Numbered from the stretch's first letter, positions 17,802 through 26,479 are shown. The stretch is DNA of 64,000 bases from Haloferax elongans ATCC BAA-1513 (GCF_000336755.1 NZ_AOLK01000018.1:101523-165522), one strand, 5' to 3'. Notes: a model not told the origin generated them from the sequence alone. Program-made: numbers and translations.

Positions 17802-18446
17802 TTAGCCGCCGAGGAAGTGCCAGATGTGGCCACGTTCTTCTGGCGGGTCGACACCGGGAAGTTGCTTCAACGCCGGTTGGATGGCGTTCCACCAGCCTTC
17901 GGCGGATTCGAACCCCGCGGGGTAGTCGTGATACACGTCGCGGAGGAAGTCCGCTTTCTTCGCCTCCGGGTGGTCGGTGAGGTAGTCGTATGCGGCCGAG
18001 AGCGCCTCGCGCCGGGAGTCGAGCATCGGACCACTACCCGGAAGGTCAGCGGCCTCGATAGCGTTCGAGACAGCCGGCGGGTGGTCGCTCGTGTTTGCAG
18101 CGTCAGTTGGTTCGGAAGCGGGTGTCGCAGCCGATTCGGCCTGCCCATCGGCAGTCTGTTGCGTCGTCTCGGGCGCCTGCTCGGGAGATGCAGGAATCGG
18201 GACCCACCAGACGCGACTCCGTGCCCCGACTTTCCTCGTCGCGAGGTCGCCGCGCTCTTCGAGTTCGTTCAGTTTGTTGTGCGCCGTTCGACGCGAGCAG
18301 TCGAGTTCCCCCATCACGTCCGCTGCGGTCAGTGGTCGGGCGGCGTCGTCCCGGTCGTCGAAGACCGTCAACACCGCGTCGAGCGAGATGCGGCCGACGT
18401 ACTGCCCGTGCTCGTTTCGGGGGCGCGCGCCAGCCTCGTCTTCCAT
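17802..18446 (-). CDS. winged-helix transcriptional regulator of the lactate locus
   Basis: This is a 214-residue DNA-binding protein. Residues about 10-85 form a winged helix: GRISLDAVLTVFDDRD, then PLTAADVMGELDCSRRTAHN (recognition helix), and EERGDLATRKVGARSRVWWV as wing. A low-complexity Ala/Thr/Glu linker (about 88-135) leads to a C-terminal helical domain with a tryptophan-rich end (AEGWWNAIQPALKQL). That domain is not recognised. ATG 18446 is preferred; the longer reading runs through operator DNA. It is divergent from lctP with repeated CACACGAGT sites between them, so autoregulation and control of lactate genes are likely, though not shown. Confidence 0.78.
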   Translation of the reverse strand: MEDEAGARPRNEHGQYVGRISLDAVLTVFDDRDDAARPLTAADVMGELDCSRRTAHNKLNELEERGDLATRKVGARSRVWWVPIPASPEQAPETTQQTADGQAESAATPASEPTDAANTSDHPPAVSNAIEAADLPGSGPMLDSRREALSAAYDYLTDHPEAKKADFLRDVYHDYPAGFESAEGWWNAIQPALKQLPGVDPPEERGHIWHFLGG

Positions 18447-18459
18447 GGTTTGTCCTTTG

Positions 18460-18533
18460 CACACGAGGGTAAAAGCCTTTACACACGAGTGAATTGCCAA
18501 TTCATTCGTGTGTAATGGCCATTTCACACGAGT
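18460..18533. promoter_or_regulatory. operator cluster with CACACGAGT repeats
   Basis: Three related sites lie just upstream of the regulator start. CACACGAGGG is at 18460-18469. A near-perfect palindrome is centred at 18497, with arms ACACACGAGTGAATT (18481-18495) and AATTCATTCGTGTGT (18499-18513) and one mismatch. CACACGAGT is at 18525-18533. The last is followed by ATACTGG, as the fourth site at 18645 is followed by TATTGG. This is the layout of a regulator binding its own promoter region. Confidence 0.7.
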
Positions 18534-18644
18534 ATACTGGTTGTATGTGACGAGAGAACACAGTTTAAGTTGGAAAAATTGTGAATGGGTTAGAACCGCT
18601 GAAACGCCTGTTTTTGAGCTTTTAATCGTCTATTTCGGTTCCTT

Positions 18645-18654
18645 CACACGTGTG
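18645..18654. promoter_or_regulatory. fourth CACACG palindrome upstream of lctP
   Basis: CACACGTGTG is a perfect 10-base palindrome in the context ttCACACGTGTGTATTGG, matching the half-site of the cluster at 18460-18533. It lies about 75 bases upstream of the lctP TATA element, a position suited to an activator or to a looping repressor. Confidence 0.55.
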
Positions 18655-18718
18655 TATTGGTCTCGATAGGACAGGAATTGAGAACCTAATTTCATGTCAC
18701 AAATCGGGACGAACGATA

Positions 18719-18740
18719 GGTATATATCACAAAAGTTGTG
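18719..18740 (+). promoter_or_regulatory. lctP core promoter with overlapping inverted repeat
   Basis: A strong TATA element (ggtatatatc, about 18718-18727) is followed at once by CACAA-AAG-TTGTG (18728-18740), an inverted repeat between TATA and the predicted start of transcription near 18750. Such placement suits a repressor. The lctP ATG used here would leave a leader of about 50 bases. Confidence 0.55.
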
Positions 18741-18803
18741 TACGAGATTCCACGATGCACGGAATCAGGCACGGAACTGGAATGGCATCGGCTGGAATCA
18801 ACA

Positions 18804-20564
18804 ATGGTGGTGGACAGCATGGTTAGTGCGACCGACGCACTCATCGCGCTGCTTCCGCTTCTGACAATCGCGTACCTCATGGTCGGGCGCTATTGGCCCG
18901 CGACGCGGGCGATGCCCGTCGCGTGGGTCGTCGCAGTCGGGGCTGGCGTCGTCGGCTGGGGAATGTCGGTACAGTGGATCGCGGCATCGACGATTAACGG
19001 GTTCATCACGGCAGCGAACATCCTGTACATCGTCTTCGGGGCAATCCTCCTCCTGTACACGCTCAAGCAGACGGGCGCGTTCGACGCGATAAACAGCGGG
19101 TTCGCGGATATCAGCGAGGACCGCCGCGTGCAGGTCGTCCTGCTCGTGTTCCTCATGGGCTCGTTCATCGAGTCGGCCGCTGGCTTCGGGACGCCCGCAG
19201 CCATCGTCGGCCCGCTTCTCGTCGGCCTCGGCTTCCCGCCGCTGGCCGCCGTCGTGGTCGCCCTTACGGGGAACCTGATGGCGATTACCTTCGGCGCAGT
19301 CGGCACGCCGCTCATCATCGGGATGATAGACATCTTCGAGAGCGTCGAATCCATCAGCACCGAAGTACTCGGTACCGGAAACTTCGAGACTATCGCGGCG
19401 TGGGTTGGCGAAATCGCCGTGTTCGCCGCGATGCACCACGTCATCGTCGGCATCGCACTCCCCTTTATCGGCGTCGCGATGATGACGCGCTTCTTCGGTG
19501 AAGAGCGGTCCATCAAGCCGGCGCTCGAAGTGCTCCCACTCACGCTCTTCGCGTGGGCGTCGTTCTCGGTCCCGTACTTCCTCACCGCGTACTTCCTCGG
19601 ACCGGAGTTCCCGGGGCTGCTCGGCTCGATGGTCGGACTGGCCGTGACGGTCGCCGCGCTCAAGGCGGGCTTTTTCCACCCCGACGAGGAGTGGGACTTC
19701 GAACCCGAGTCGGCGTGGCCCGACCACTGGGTCGGTGACATCCAGCCCGGCGAATCGACCAGCGACAACGTCTCTGTCGCCGCCGACGGTGGGAGCGTTC
19801 AATCGAGCATGCCCGCGTCCGCCGGACAGATGTCGCTTCTGAAGGCGTGGACGCCGTACGCGCTCGTCGCGCTCCTGCTCGTCGTTACCCGCGTTGCCGA
19901 CCCCGTCAAGGCCTTCATCACGAATGACCTGTTCGTCGTTGGATGGAGCAACATCCTCGGGACAGGTCTCGGAAACGACTTCGCGTTCCTCTACCTGCCC
20001 GGCGCGGTGTTCATCGCCGTCCACCTGCTGACGATTCCGATTCACGGGATGGGAAGCAAGGAAATCAAGGCGTCGTGGACAGAGACCATCGAGAAGGTCA
20101 CTCCGGCGGTCGTCGCACTGCTGTTCGCGGTCGCGACGGTGCAGATTATGTTGCAGTCCGGTGCAGCAACGGGGACCGACAGCATGCTCATCGTCCTCTC
20201 GGAGGGCATGGCGAGCGTCGCTGGCTCGGCCTACCCGTTCTTCGCCGCGTACGTGGGCGCGTTCGGCGCGTTCCTCGCGGGGTCGAACACCGTCTCAGAC
20301 ATCCTCTTCGGCACCTTCCAGTACGGTGTCGCAGACCAGATTGGCACGCCTAAGACCATCATGCTCGGGGCACAGGCGGTCGGCGGTGCCATCGGGAACC
20401 TCATCGCCGTCCACAACGTCGTCGCCGCGCTCGCGGTCGTCGGCCTCGTCGGCGAAGAGGGTCGGGTCATCCGCCTCGAACTCATCCCGCTCGTCTACTA
20501 CGGGACTGCCACCGGCATTCTGACGCTCCTGTTCAGCTACGTGCTGTTCCCGGGCGTGTTCTGA
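18804..20564 (+). CDS. lctP: L-lactate permease
   Basis: This LctP-family lactate/proton symporter has 586 residues from ATG 18804 and about 13 hydrophobic segments. Family stretches include [20 protein letters not shown] with [56 protein letters not shown] and [22 protein letters not shown]. It imports lactate or glycolate across the cytoplasmic membrane for Dld and LudBC. An in-frame GTG at 18738 is possible but lies upstream of the likely transcript start, and ATG 18819 is another option. The dld gene follows after about 105 bases and has its own promoter signals. Confidence 0.93.
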   Translation: MVVDSMVSATDALIALLPLLTIAYLMVGRYWPATRAMPVAWVVAVGAGVVGWGMSVQWIAASTINGFITAANILYIVFGAILLLYTLKQTGAFDAINSGFADISEDRRVQVVLLVFLMGSFIESAAGFGTPAAIVGPLLVGLGFPPLAAVVVALTGNLMAITFGAVGTPLIIGMIDIFESVESISTEVLGTGNFETIAAWVGEIAVFAAMHHVIVGIALPFIGVAMMTRFFGEERSIKPALEVLPLTLFAWASFSVPYFLTAYFLGPEFPGLLGSMVGLAVTVAALKAGFFHPDEEWDFEPESAWPDHWVGDIQPGESTSDNVSVAADGGSVQSSMPASAGQMSLLKAWTPYALVALLLVVTRVADPVKAFITNDLFVVGWSNILGTGLGNDFAFLYLPGAVFIAVHLLTIPIHGMGSKEIKASWTETIEKVTPAVVALLFAVATVQIMLQSGAATGTDSMLIVLSEGMASVAGSAYPFFAAYVGAFGAFLAGSNTVSDILFGTFQYGVADQIGTPKTIMLGAQAVGGAIGNLIAVHNVVAALAVVGLVGEEGRVIRLELIPLVYYGTATGILTLLFSYVLFPGVF

Positions 20565-20626
20565 ACGGTGGCGGCGGAATGGCGTATCGGCAACGAATTT
20601 CGAGCAGATTCACCCACTCTCGGGTG

Positions 20627-20645
20627 TCTTTATTGTGTCACACAA
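20627..20645 (+). promoter_or_regulatory. dld promoter with TTGTGT-C-ACACAA palindrome
   Basis: A TATA-like tctttattg (20627-20635) overlaps a perfect 13-base palindrome TTGTGTCACACAA (20633-20645), about 25 bases before ATG 20671. The CACA/TGTG arms recall the CACAA-AAG-TTGTG repeat at the lctP promoter. The two genes may therefore share a regulator even though dld can be transcribed on its own. Confidence 0.5.
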
Positions 20646-20670
20646 ATCGACTACTAGCGAGCAACTGACA

Positions 20671-23600
20671 ATGGCATCAAACACGCACGACGCGGCCGCC
20701 GACCCCTCGACCGAGGGGAACTACGACTACGTCAACGACGACGTAGAACGGCCGGGGCTGGTCGAAGACCTCGAATCTATCGTCGAGGGCGACGTGCGAT
20801 TCGACACGTACACGCGAACGATGTACGCGACGGACGCGTCCGCGTACGAGAAGATGCCCATCGGCGTCGTCATGCCGACATCGACGGACGACGTGGCGGC
20901 GGTGATGGAGTACTGCGCCGAGCGTGAGATTCCTGTCCTCCCGCGGGGCGGTGGGACGAGTCTCGCCGGACAGACGGTCAACGAGGCAGTCGTCCTCGAC
21001 TTCGTCCGCTACATGAGCGACGTAGAGGCTGTCGACCCCGAGGCACGGACGGCCACGGCACAGGCCGGGGTTCGGCTCGGCGACCTGAACGAACAACTGG
21101 CACCACACGGACTGAAGTTCGCCCCCGACCCGGCGTGGGGCGACCGCTCGGCGCTCGGCGGTGCTATCGGAAACAACTCCACGGGCGCGCACTCGCTGAA
21201 GTACGGGAAGACAGACTACTACATCGAGGAAGTCGAGGTCGTCCTCGCCGACGGCACGGTGACGACGTTCGGCGAGATGACCGTCGACGAACTCCGCGAA
21301 CAGGGCGACCCAACAGGCACTATCGAAGAGCGAATCTACGCGAAAGTCGCCGAGATTCTCGACGAAGAGGCCGACGAAATCTCCGAGCGCTTCCCCGACC
21401 TCAAGCGCAACGTCTCGGGGTACAACCTCGACATGCTCGTCGACGAGATGCGCGGCGAGCGCCGGACGCCCGACGACACCGGCATCGACGACGACTGGGA
21501 CGCGGGGCACGTCAATCTCGGTCGTCTCATCGCCGGGTCGGAGGGGACGCTCGCCATCGTCACGAAGGCGACTGTCTCCTTGGCAGAGATTCCGAACACG
21601 GCCTCTGTCGCGCTCCTGACCTACGACAACGTCATCGACGCGATGCACGACGTCGCCCCCATCCTCGAACACGAACCGGCCGCGGTCGAGGTCATGGATG
21701 ACGTGCTTCTCGATTTGGCCCGCGACACAGCCGAGTTCGCGGACGTTGTCGGGATGCTGCCCGAAGGGACCGATTCGACGCTCTTGGTCGAGTTCTACGC
21801 CGACTCCGACGAGGACGGCAAGCAGAAAGTCGCCGACCTCGTTGCGGACCGCGTTCCTGATGCGGGCGCGACCGAGTTCGACCCCTCTGATGGGGCGAAA
21901 TCGGTGACAGAAACGGAACGTCGCGCCACCGACTTCATGGAGGCCCACGACGCCGACACGCGCGCGAAGTTCTGGAAGATGCGCAAGTCGGGGCTTCCGA
22001 TTCTCCTCTCGCGGACCTCGGACGAAAAGCACATCGCCTACATCGAAGACACGGCGATTCCGGCGGAGAACCTTCCTGCCTACGTCTCGGACTTCCAGGA
22101 CATCCTCGACGAACACGACACCTTCGCCTCGTACTACGCCCACGCCGGGCCGGGCGTCCTGCACATTCGCCCGCTCGTGAACACGAAGACCGCCGAGGGC
22201 GTCGAGACGTTCGAGGCCATCGCCGACGAAGTGACCGACCTCGTCGTGAAGTACGGCGGGTCGGTATCGGGTGAACACGGCGACGGCCGTGCGCGCACGC
22301 AGTGGAACCGCAAACTGTACGGCGACCACCTCTGGAACGTCTTCCGCGACCTGAAATCTGCGTTCGACCCCGATTGGCTCCTCAATCCGGGGAACATCTG
22401 CGGCGACTACGACATGATCGAGAACCTCCGGTTCTCACCCGACTACGACTTCGACGCCGGGTTCGACCCCGCGCTCAACTGGGACAACGACAACGGCTTC
22501 GAGGGTATGGTCGAACTCTGTCACGGCTGTGCAGGCTGTCGCGGCCAGCAGTCCACTGTCGGTGGCGTCATGTGTCCGACCTTCCGGGCGGCCGAAGAGG
22601 AAATTCAGTCCACGCGCGGCCGGGCGAACATGCTCCGGCAAGCGATGAGCGGCGGCCTCTCGGAAGACGAGATGTTCACAGACGAGTTCGTCCACGAGGT
22701 ACTGGACCTCTGTGTCGGCTGTAAGGGCTGTTCGAAAGACTGCCCGAGTGGTGTCGACATGGCGAAGATGAAAGCCGAAGTGGTCCACGAGTACCACCAG
22801 CGCAACGGGTCGAGCCTCCGCGACAAGGTGTTCGCCAACATCGACGCGCTGTCGAAACTCGGGTCGAAGTTCGCGCCGCTCGCAAACGGCGCGACAAAGA
22901 TTCCGGGTGCACGCACGCTGATGGAGAAGACCATCGGTATCGCGAAAGAGCGCAAACTCCCGGAGTTCCACTCGACAAGCTTCGTCGAGTGGTTCGAATC
23001 ACGCGGGGCGGCGGGCATCCCAGAGGCGCAAGCCGACCGCAGGGTGCTGTTGTTCCCCGACACCTACACGAACTACAACCACCCGGACGTCGGGAAAGCT
23101 GCCGTGCGGGCGCTCGAAGCCGCGAACGTCCACGTTCGTATTCCCGATGGCGTCGCCGGGTCGGGTCGGCCGCCACACTCGAAGGGCTTCCTCGACCGTG
23201 CCCGCGCCGACGCGGAACAGAACGTGGACGTGCTCGAACCCTTCGTCGAGGAAGGATGGGACATCGTCCTCTGTGAACCCTCGGACGCGGTGATGTTCCA
23301 GTCGGACTACCTCGACTTGCTCTCCGGTGCCGACGTGGAGGCCGTCGCGGCCAACTCCTACGGCATCATGGAGTACTTCGACACGTTCCGACTGGACGAC
23401 GAGCTCTCGTTCCTCCCGCAAGATGACTCCCTGACGTACCACGGGCACTGTCACCAGAAGTCCACGAAGAAGGACCACCACGCGGTTGGCGTCCTTCGAC
23501 GGGCTGGCTACGACGTGGACCCGCTGGACTCGACGTGCTGTGGAATGTCGGGCTCGTTCGGCTACGAGGCCGAACACTACTCCATGTCGATGGCTATCGG

Positions 23601-23748
23601 GAACATCCTCTCGGACCAGGTGGCCGACAGTCCGGGCGACGTCGTCGTCGCGCCGGGGGCATCCTGTCGGTCGCAACTCGAAGACATGGGCGTCGACGAC
23701 GAACCGCCACACCCCGTCGAGATGCTCGACCGCGCCATTACGGTGTAG
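20671..23748 (+). CDS. dld: FAD-linked D-lactate dehydrogenase with Fe-S and CCG modules
   Basis: This 1025-residue enzyme probably oxidises D-lactate or a related 2-hydroxyacid to the keto acid. The N-terminal FAD (PCMH) domain holds PRGGGTSLAGQTVNEAVVLD (about 90) and LGGAIGNNSTGAHSLKYG. The FAD-oxidase C domain ends with GSVSGEHGDGRARTQW and LNPGNICGDYD. A ferredoxin-like domain follows (CHGCAGCRGQ and CVGCKGCSKDCPSGVDMAKM). The CCG module with HGHCHQKS and CCGMSGSFGYEAE closes the chain. It is a GlcD-GlpC type fusion. Its last 330 residues are clearly homologous to those of LudB. ATG 20671 is chosen because an in-frame GTG at 20635 overlaps the TATA element. Confidence 0.9.
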   Translation: MASNTHDAAADPSTEGNYDYVNDDVERPGLVEDLESIVEGDVRFDTYTRTMYATDASAYEKMPIGVVMPTSTDDVAAVMEYCAEREIPVLPRGGGTSLAGQTVNEAVVLDFVRYMSDVEAVDPEARTATAQAGVRLGDLNEQLAPHGLKFAPDPAWGDRSALGGAIGNNSTGAHSLKYGKTDYYIEEVEVVLADGTVTTFGEMTVDELREQGDPTGTIEERIYAKVAEILDEEADEISERFPDLKRNVSGYNLDMLVDEMRGERRTPDDTGIDDDWDAGHVNLGRLIAGSEGTLAIVTKATVSLAEIPNTASVALLTYDNVIDAMHDVAPILEHEPAAVEVMDDVLLDLARDTAEFADVVGMLPEGTDSTLLVEFYADSDEDGKQKVADLVADRVPDAGATEFDPSDGAKSVTETERRATDFMEAHDADTRAKFWKMRKSGLPILLSRTSDEKHIAYIEDTAIPAENLPAYVSDFQDILDEHDTFASYYAHAGPGVLHIRPLVNTKTAEGVETFEAIADEVTDLVVKYGGSVSGEHGDGRARTQWNRKLYGDHLWNVFRDLKSAFDPDWLLNPGNICGDYDMIENLRFSPDYDFDAGFDPALNWDNDNGFEGMVELCHGCAGCRGQQSTVGGVMCPTFRAAEEEIQSTRGRANMLRQAMSGGLSEDEMFTDEFVHEVLDLCVGCKGCSKDCPSGVDMAKMKAEVVHEYHQRNGSSLRDKVFANIDALSKLGSKFAPLANGATKIPGARTLMEKTIGIAKERKLPEFHSTSFVEWFESRGAAGIPEAQADRRVLLFPDTYTNYNHPDVGKAAVRALEAANVHVRIPDGVAGSGRPPHSKGFLDRARADAEQNVDVLEPFVEEGWDIVLCEPSDAVMFQSDYLDLLSGADVEAVAANSYGIMEYFDTFRLDDELSFLPQDDSLTYHGHCHQKSTKKDHHAVGVLRRAGYDVDPLDSTCCGMSGSFGYEAEHYSMSMAIGNILSDQVADSPGDVVVAPGASCRSQLEDMGVDDEPPHPVEMLDRAITV

Positions 23749-23912
23749 TCGGCTCTCACGGAGTGGCACCCGTCTCGACACGGAGTCGAAACCCATGGGC
23801 ACGGGTTCGGTGAACGACTGAGGCAAGCGAGCCTCGGCACTGACGCGACCGGACGTTGGCACTGAATCAAGCAGGATTCGGCACTGAGGTACACACGGGG
23901 CTGGAATCTGCT

Positions 23913-23937
23913 GACTCGGACTGGGCTGGTCCGAGTC
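23913..23937. terminator. perfect hairpin between convergent dld and aminotransferase
   Basis: GACTCGGAC-TGGGCTG-GTCCGAGTC is a perfect 9-base stem with a 7-base loop, in the 236-base gap between the two convergent genes. The plus-strand RNA then becomes pyrimidine-rich (ctctctcgactctctcgatt). It could end transcripts from both sides. No gene is seen in the gap. Confidence 0.45.
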
Positions 23938-23984
23938 GGCACACACTCACACTCGCCTCTCTCGACTCTCTCGATTCTCTCTTC

Positions 23985-25142
23985 TCACAACTCGTCGAGG
24001 ACCGAGCCGAAGGCATCGAGCGCGGCGGCCATCGCGTCCGGGTCGCCGCCGAGCGAGATGCGAAACGCGTCCGAACGGTCGAAAAACCGGCCGGGAACGA
24101 CGAGTACGTCACCATCGAGGGCGGCTTCGACCACTTCGCCACCGCTGTGTGTCTCGTGTTCAAAGAGGGCGAACGACCCGCCAGCGTGGATTCGACCGTC
24201 GAGGTTCGGTCGCTCGGCGAGGAACGACGCCAGTAACTCGTGGTTCGCCGAGAGATGTTCGCGAGCGGCGGCGTCCAGTTGCTCGCTGTTGTGGAGGGCG
24301 CGCCGCGCGAGTTTCATGCTCGGGTCGGCGACCGATGGGAGGTGCATCGAGGCCTGACGCGCCCGTGCGACGACCGCCTCCGGGCCGACGAGCCAGCCGA
24401 CGCGAAGGCCACCCAGCCCGTAGAATTTCGTCAGCGACCCGGTGACAACGACGTTCGGCAATCCGGCAGCGGTGACGCCACCGAACGGGCCGTCGTCGGC
24501 CGGGTCGACGTAGGGTGCGTACACTTCGTCGACGAGGAGATACCCACCTGCATCGGCGGCGTGATGTGCCATCTCCGCGAGTTCGGCGCGGGTCGCGAGG
24601 CGACCGGATGGGTTGTGTCGGTTCGTGACCATCGCATAGGCGAACGTGTCGATGGCCGCGCTCTCGATGCGATGCGGTTCGAGCGCGTGGTCGAACTCCG
24701 GCGGGCGAAGGAATCGGTCGACGCGAGCACCCAATGCCTCGGGTGTCTCACAGAGTGGCTGATAGCCCGGTTTCTCGACGAGAACCTGTGGTTTCGGTGC
24801 GTCGGGTGAGTCGGGTGAGTCGGTCGCGTCGGCCGCGTCGGTCGCATCTGTCTCGTGGCTCCGACGCTCGACTCGGTCGAGGAGGGCACAGGCTGCGAGG
24901 AAGTTCGCGTGCGTCGCGCCCGCGGTGACGAGAACGTTCGACTCGGAAACACCGTATCGGTCGGCAAGTTGCCCGGTGAGCGTTGCATCGGTCGGGTCAG
25001 GCAGTCCGGCGAGTGACGGTGGAACGAGTCCCTCGAACTCTGACGTCGGTCGTAAATCGCTCGTTGCGAGGTCGTGTGTCACCTCGTCGGTGCGGCCGAT
25101 AATCCAGTCGAGGTAGGGAATCGAGGGAAACGTCGTCGTCAT
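23985..25142 (-). CDS. class I/II PLP-dependent aminotransferase
   Basis: This is a 385-residue fold-type I aminotransferase. TAGATHANFLAACALL is the phosphate-binding start of the large domain. The asparagine pocket is TNRHNPSGRL, followed by YLLVDEVYAPY (Asp/Tyr contacts to PLP) and the lysine loop GSLTKFYGLGGLRVGWLVG. The substrate is not clear. Residues about 112-133 are a simple-sequence insertion (DATDAADATDSPDSPDAP) encoded by 9-base-like repeats, absent from most relatives and probably a surface loop. It is monocistronic. Confidence 0.87.
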   Translation of the reverse strand: MTTTFPSIPYLDWIIGRTDEVTHDLATSDLRPTSEFEGLVPPSLAGLPDPTDATLTGQLADRYGVSESNVLVTAGATHANFLAACALLDRVERRSHETDATDAADATDSPDSPDAPKPQVLVEKPGYQPLCETPEALGARVDRFLRPPEFDHALEPHRIESAAIDTFAYAMVTNRHNPSGRLATRAELAEMAHHAADAGGYLLVDEVYAPYVDPADDGPFGGVTAAGLPNVVVTGSLTKFYGLGGLRVGWLVGPEAVVARARQASMHLPSVADPSMKLARRALHNSEQLDAAAREHLSANHELLASFLAERPNLDGRIHAGGSFALFEHETHSGGEVVEAALDGDVLVVPGRFFDRSDAFRISLGGDPDAMAAALDAFGSVLDEL

Positions 25143-25290
25143 TTGCCACCTCTTCGAAAGCCGCAGCGTAAGTCGTTGGGGTCGACCGAACGGGTTCGAA
25201 GACCACTACTGGAAGACGACAGTGCCATTGTGAATCACACCCATATAAAAGAACGTTGAAAACCGCCGTTTTCATATAAAAAGCCAAAAT

Positions 25291-25299
25291 TTTTATATA
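25291..25299 (+). promoter_or_regulatory. strong TATA promoter for the RNA at 25318
   Basis: caaaatttttatatact contains an A-rich BRE-like part and the core TTTTATATA, a near-consensus archaeal promoter. Its centre lies about 25 bases before 25320. No plus-strand open reading frame follows, which points to an RNA gene. Confidence 0.65.
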
Positions 25300-25317
25300 C
25301 TGATAGTCACCGCTTGG

Positions 25318-25450
25318 GAGCCATCGCCGAAAGATGAGGTAAAGCCCTTCCACGTTGTAGGTAGGTTCGCCGGGGTGCCTCTGACTACCGGCAACGTCGT
25401 GCCTCCCGGGGTGCCCGGTCCGGCAGGCACGACAGAGGGAATTCCCTCAC
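25318..25450 (+). ncRNA. structured small RNA, probably H/ACA guide RNA
   Basis: The stretch of about 130 bases between the aminotransferase and DUF123 genes is GC-rich and highly paired. Stem 1 is ACGTTG (25352-25357) with CAACGT (25392-25397), extended after a two-base bulge on each side by GGTAG/CTACC (25360-25364, 25385-25389). Its loop ends in CTCTGA, a possible K-turn/K-loop strand. Stem 2 is CGTGCCT (25398-25404) with AGGCACG (25425-25431), and ACA follows directly at 25432-25434, the hallmark of box H/ACA RNAs. A GAGGGAATTCCCTC palindrome (25435-25448) then precedes ccctttct. Haloferax volcanii has a two-hairpin H/ACA guide for 23S rRNA pseudouridines (sR-h45), and this may be its equivalent. 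No target pairing was established by eye. A transcript of other function is possible. Confidence 0.6.
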
Positions 25451-25923
25451 CCTTTCTGACGAAATACCGCAGTTGACGCATCGAGAGCCTCGTCTACGGT
25501 CTCATATCGGGCGAGGTGTGACGTGCAGTCGCAATCTGACGAGCCAAAGCCATCGACTGGCCCGTCGGCGAGCGCCGCCGCCACATCGCACTCGATGTCG
25601 CTGTCGACCACGCAAACGACACGGGAGAGCGTGACGTCCGGGTGGCCGCCGAGGTAATCTACGTGCCAGTGTCGCGCATCGTGGTCTCCCTCTGCGACGC
25701 GCCGGTGTCGAAGCACCCGACGAAGCCCACCTGTTCCGAAGGCGCTTCCAAGGTACACATAACTCCCTGCCGGAAATCGCTGCTCTCCGAGGGCACCGAC
25801 CTCGGTCGTGAGTTCGGGCACGTCGAAGACGAGTGCGTAGGTTCCACTCGGCGAGTGCGTGTCGAGTTCGAGCGGGTCGTCGTCAGTACCGAACGTTTCG
25901 GGTGCGAGCGAGTGGACGGTCAC
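25447..25923 (-). CDS. DUF123 (GIY-YIG superfamily) protein
   Basis: This 158-residue protein carries the DUF123 core: SGTYALVFDVPELTTEVGAL, then FPAGSYVYLGSAFGTGGLRR, a basic stretch VLRHRRV, and ARHWHVDYLGGHPDVTL. The domain belongs to the GIY-YIG nuclease superfamily and is fused to endonuclease III in some archaea. The late cysteines (SSDCDCTSHL) fit a family metal site. A DNA-repair or nuclease role is inferred only from the fold. The first 22 residues look like an extension. Its stop codon overlaps the palindrome that ends the RNA on the opposite strand. Confidence 0.8.
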   Translation of the reverse strand: MTVHSLAPETFGTDDDPLELDTHSPSGTYALVFDVPELTTEVGALGEQRFPAGSYVYLGSAFGTGGLRRVLRHRRVAEGDHDARHWHVDYLGGHPDVTLSRVVCVVDSDIECDVAAALADGPVDGFGSSDCDCTSHLARYETVDEALDASTAVFRQKG

Positions 25924-25944
25924 TGACGGGAGTTGAAACGGAGT

Positions 25945-26370
25945 CTACGAAAGGTCGGCGGGATGTGGTTCGGCGTTCGAGGCGAGACGTTCGAACAGGT
26001 CGGCGGCCGCTGTTTCGAGTGGGTAGACGCTGTGGAAGTCGTCCGGGTCGCGTCCGCGACCGCTCGCGAGGCCGACCGCTTTGGCGATGGTGTCGTAGTT
26101 GTCGCGGACGAGGCTGCCGACGATGCCGGGCGTCCCCGCCCTGTCGGCGAGTTCTTTTGCGGCCGCACCGCCCGCGTAGACCTGCCCTTCGGTCCTGTCG
26201 ACGAGGACCATCGCGAAGGGCACCTCGTCGAACTGGGCCGCGAGGAACTCCTGAGCGGCGTCGTCGTACCACGAAATTGCCTCCACGTCGTCGAGGCGCT
26301 TGAGGGCAGTCGCGGCCACGGAGCAGTAGGGGCACTCCCCGTCGTAGATGAGGACGGCGTCCGCGTTCAT
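25945..26370 (-). CDS. DCC-family thiol-disulfide oxidoreductase
   Basis: This 141-residue protein begins MNADAVLIYDGECPYCSVAA, with the family motif D-G-x-C-P-x-C (Cys13, Cys16), a thioredoxin-like redox pair. It goes on to VPFAMVLVDRTEGQVYAGG and an A/D-rich C-terminus. Members are predicted thiol oxidoreductases of the cytosol; the substrate is unknown. ATG 26370 is chosen because residues upstream in the longer frame are not family-like. It lies 21 bases upstream of the DUF123 gene on the same strand, so the two may be co-transcribed. Confidence 0.82.
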   Translation of the reverse strand: MNADAVLIYDGECPYCSVAATALKRLDDVEAISWYDDAAQEFLAAQFDEVPFAMVLVDRTEGQVYAGGAAAKELADRAGTPGIVGSLVRDNYDTIAKAVGLASGRGRDPDDFHSVYPLETAAADLFERLASNAEPHPADLS

Positions 26371-26479
26371 ACGCTCTCGTGAGGACCCGAAGGACAAAAA
26401 TAGCGCGGCGGATGGGAAAGTCATGCTATCGTGTAGCAATCTCCGACAGCGTTAGGACGGCGAAGTCCGAGGTGAGAGC

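Noticed and set aside
18798..20045. Minus-strand 415-codon frame opposite lctP
   Set aside because: It is Arg/Glu/Asp-rich with no hydrophobic or domain pattern, while lctP opposite is a clear permease.
20677..22329. 550-codon minus-strand frame within dld
   Set aside because: It is antisense to the FAD domain of dld, which has clear catalytic motifs; the reading has no domain structure.
25318..25450. RNase P RNA or SRP RNA
   Set aside because: The RNA is too short and lacks the conserved GAGGAAAGUC-type and SRP Alu/S-domain motifs; H/ACA features fit better.
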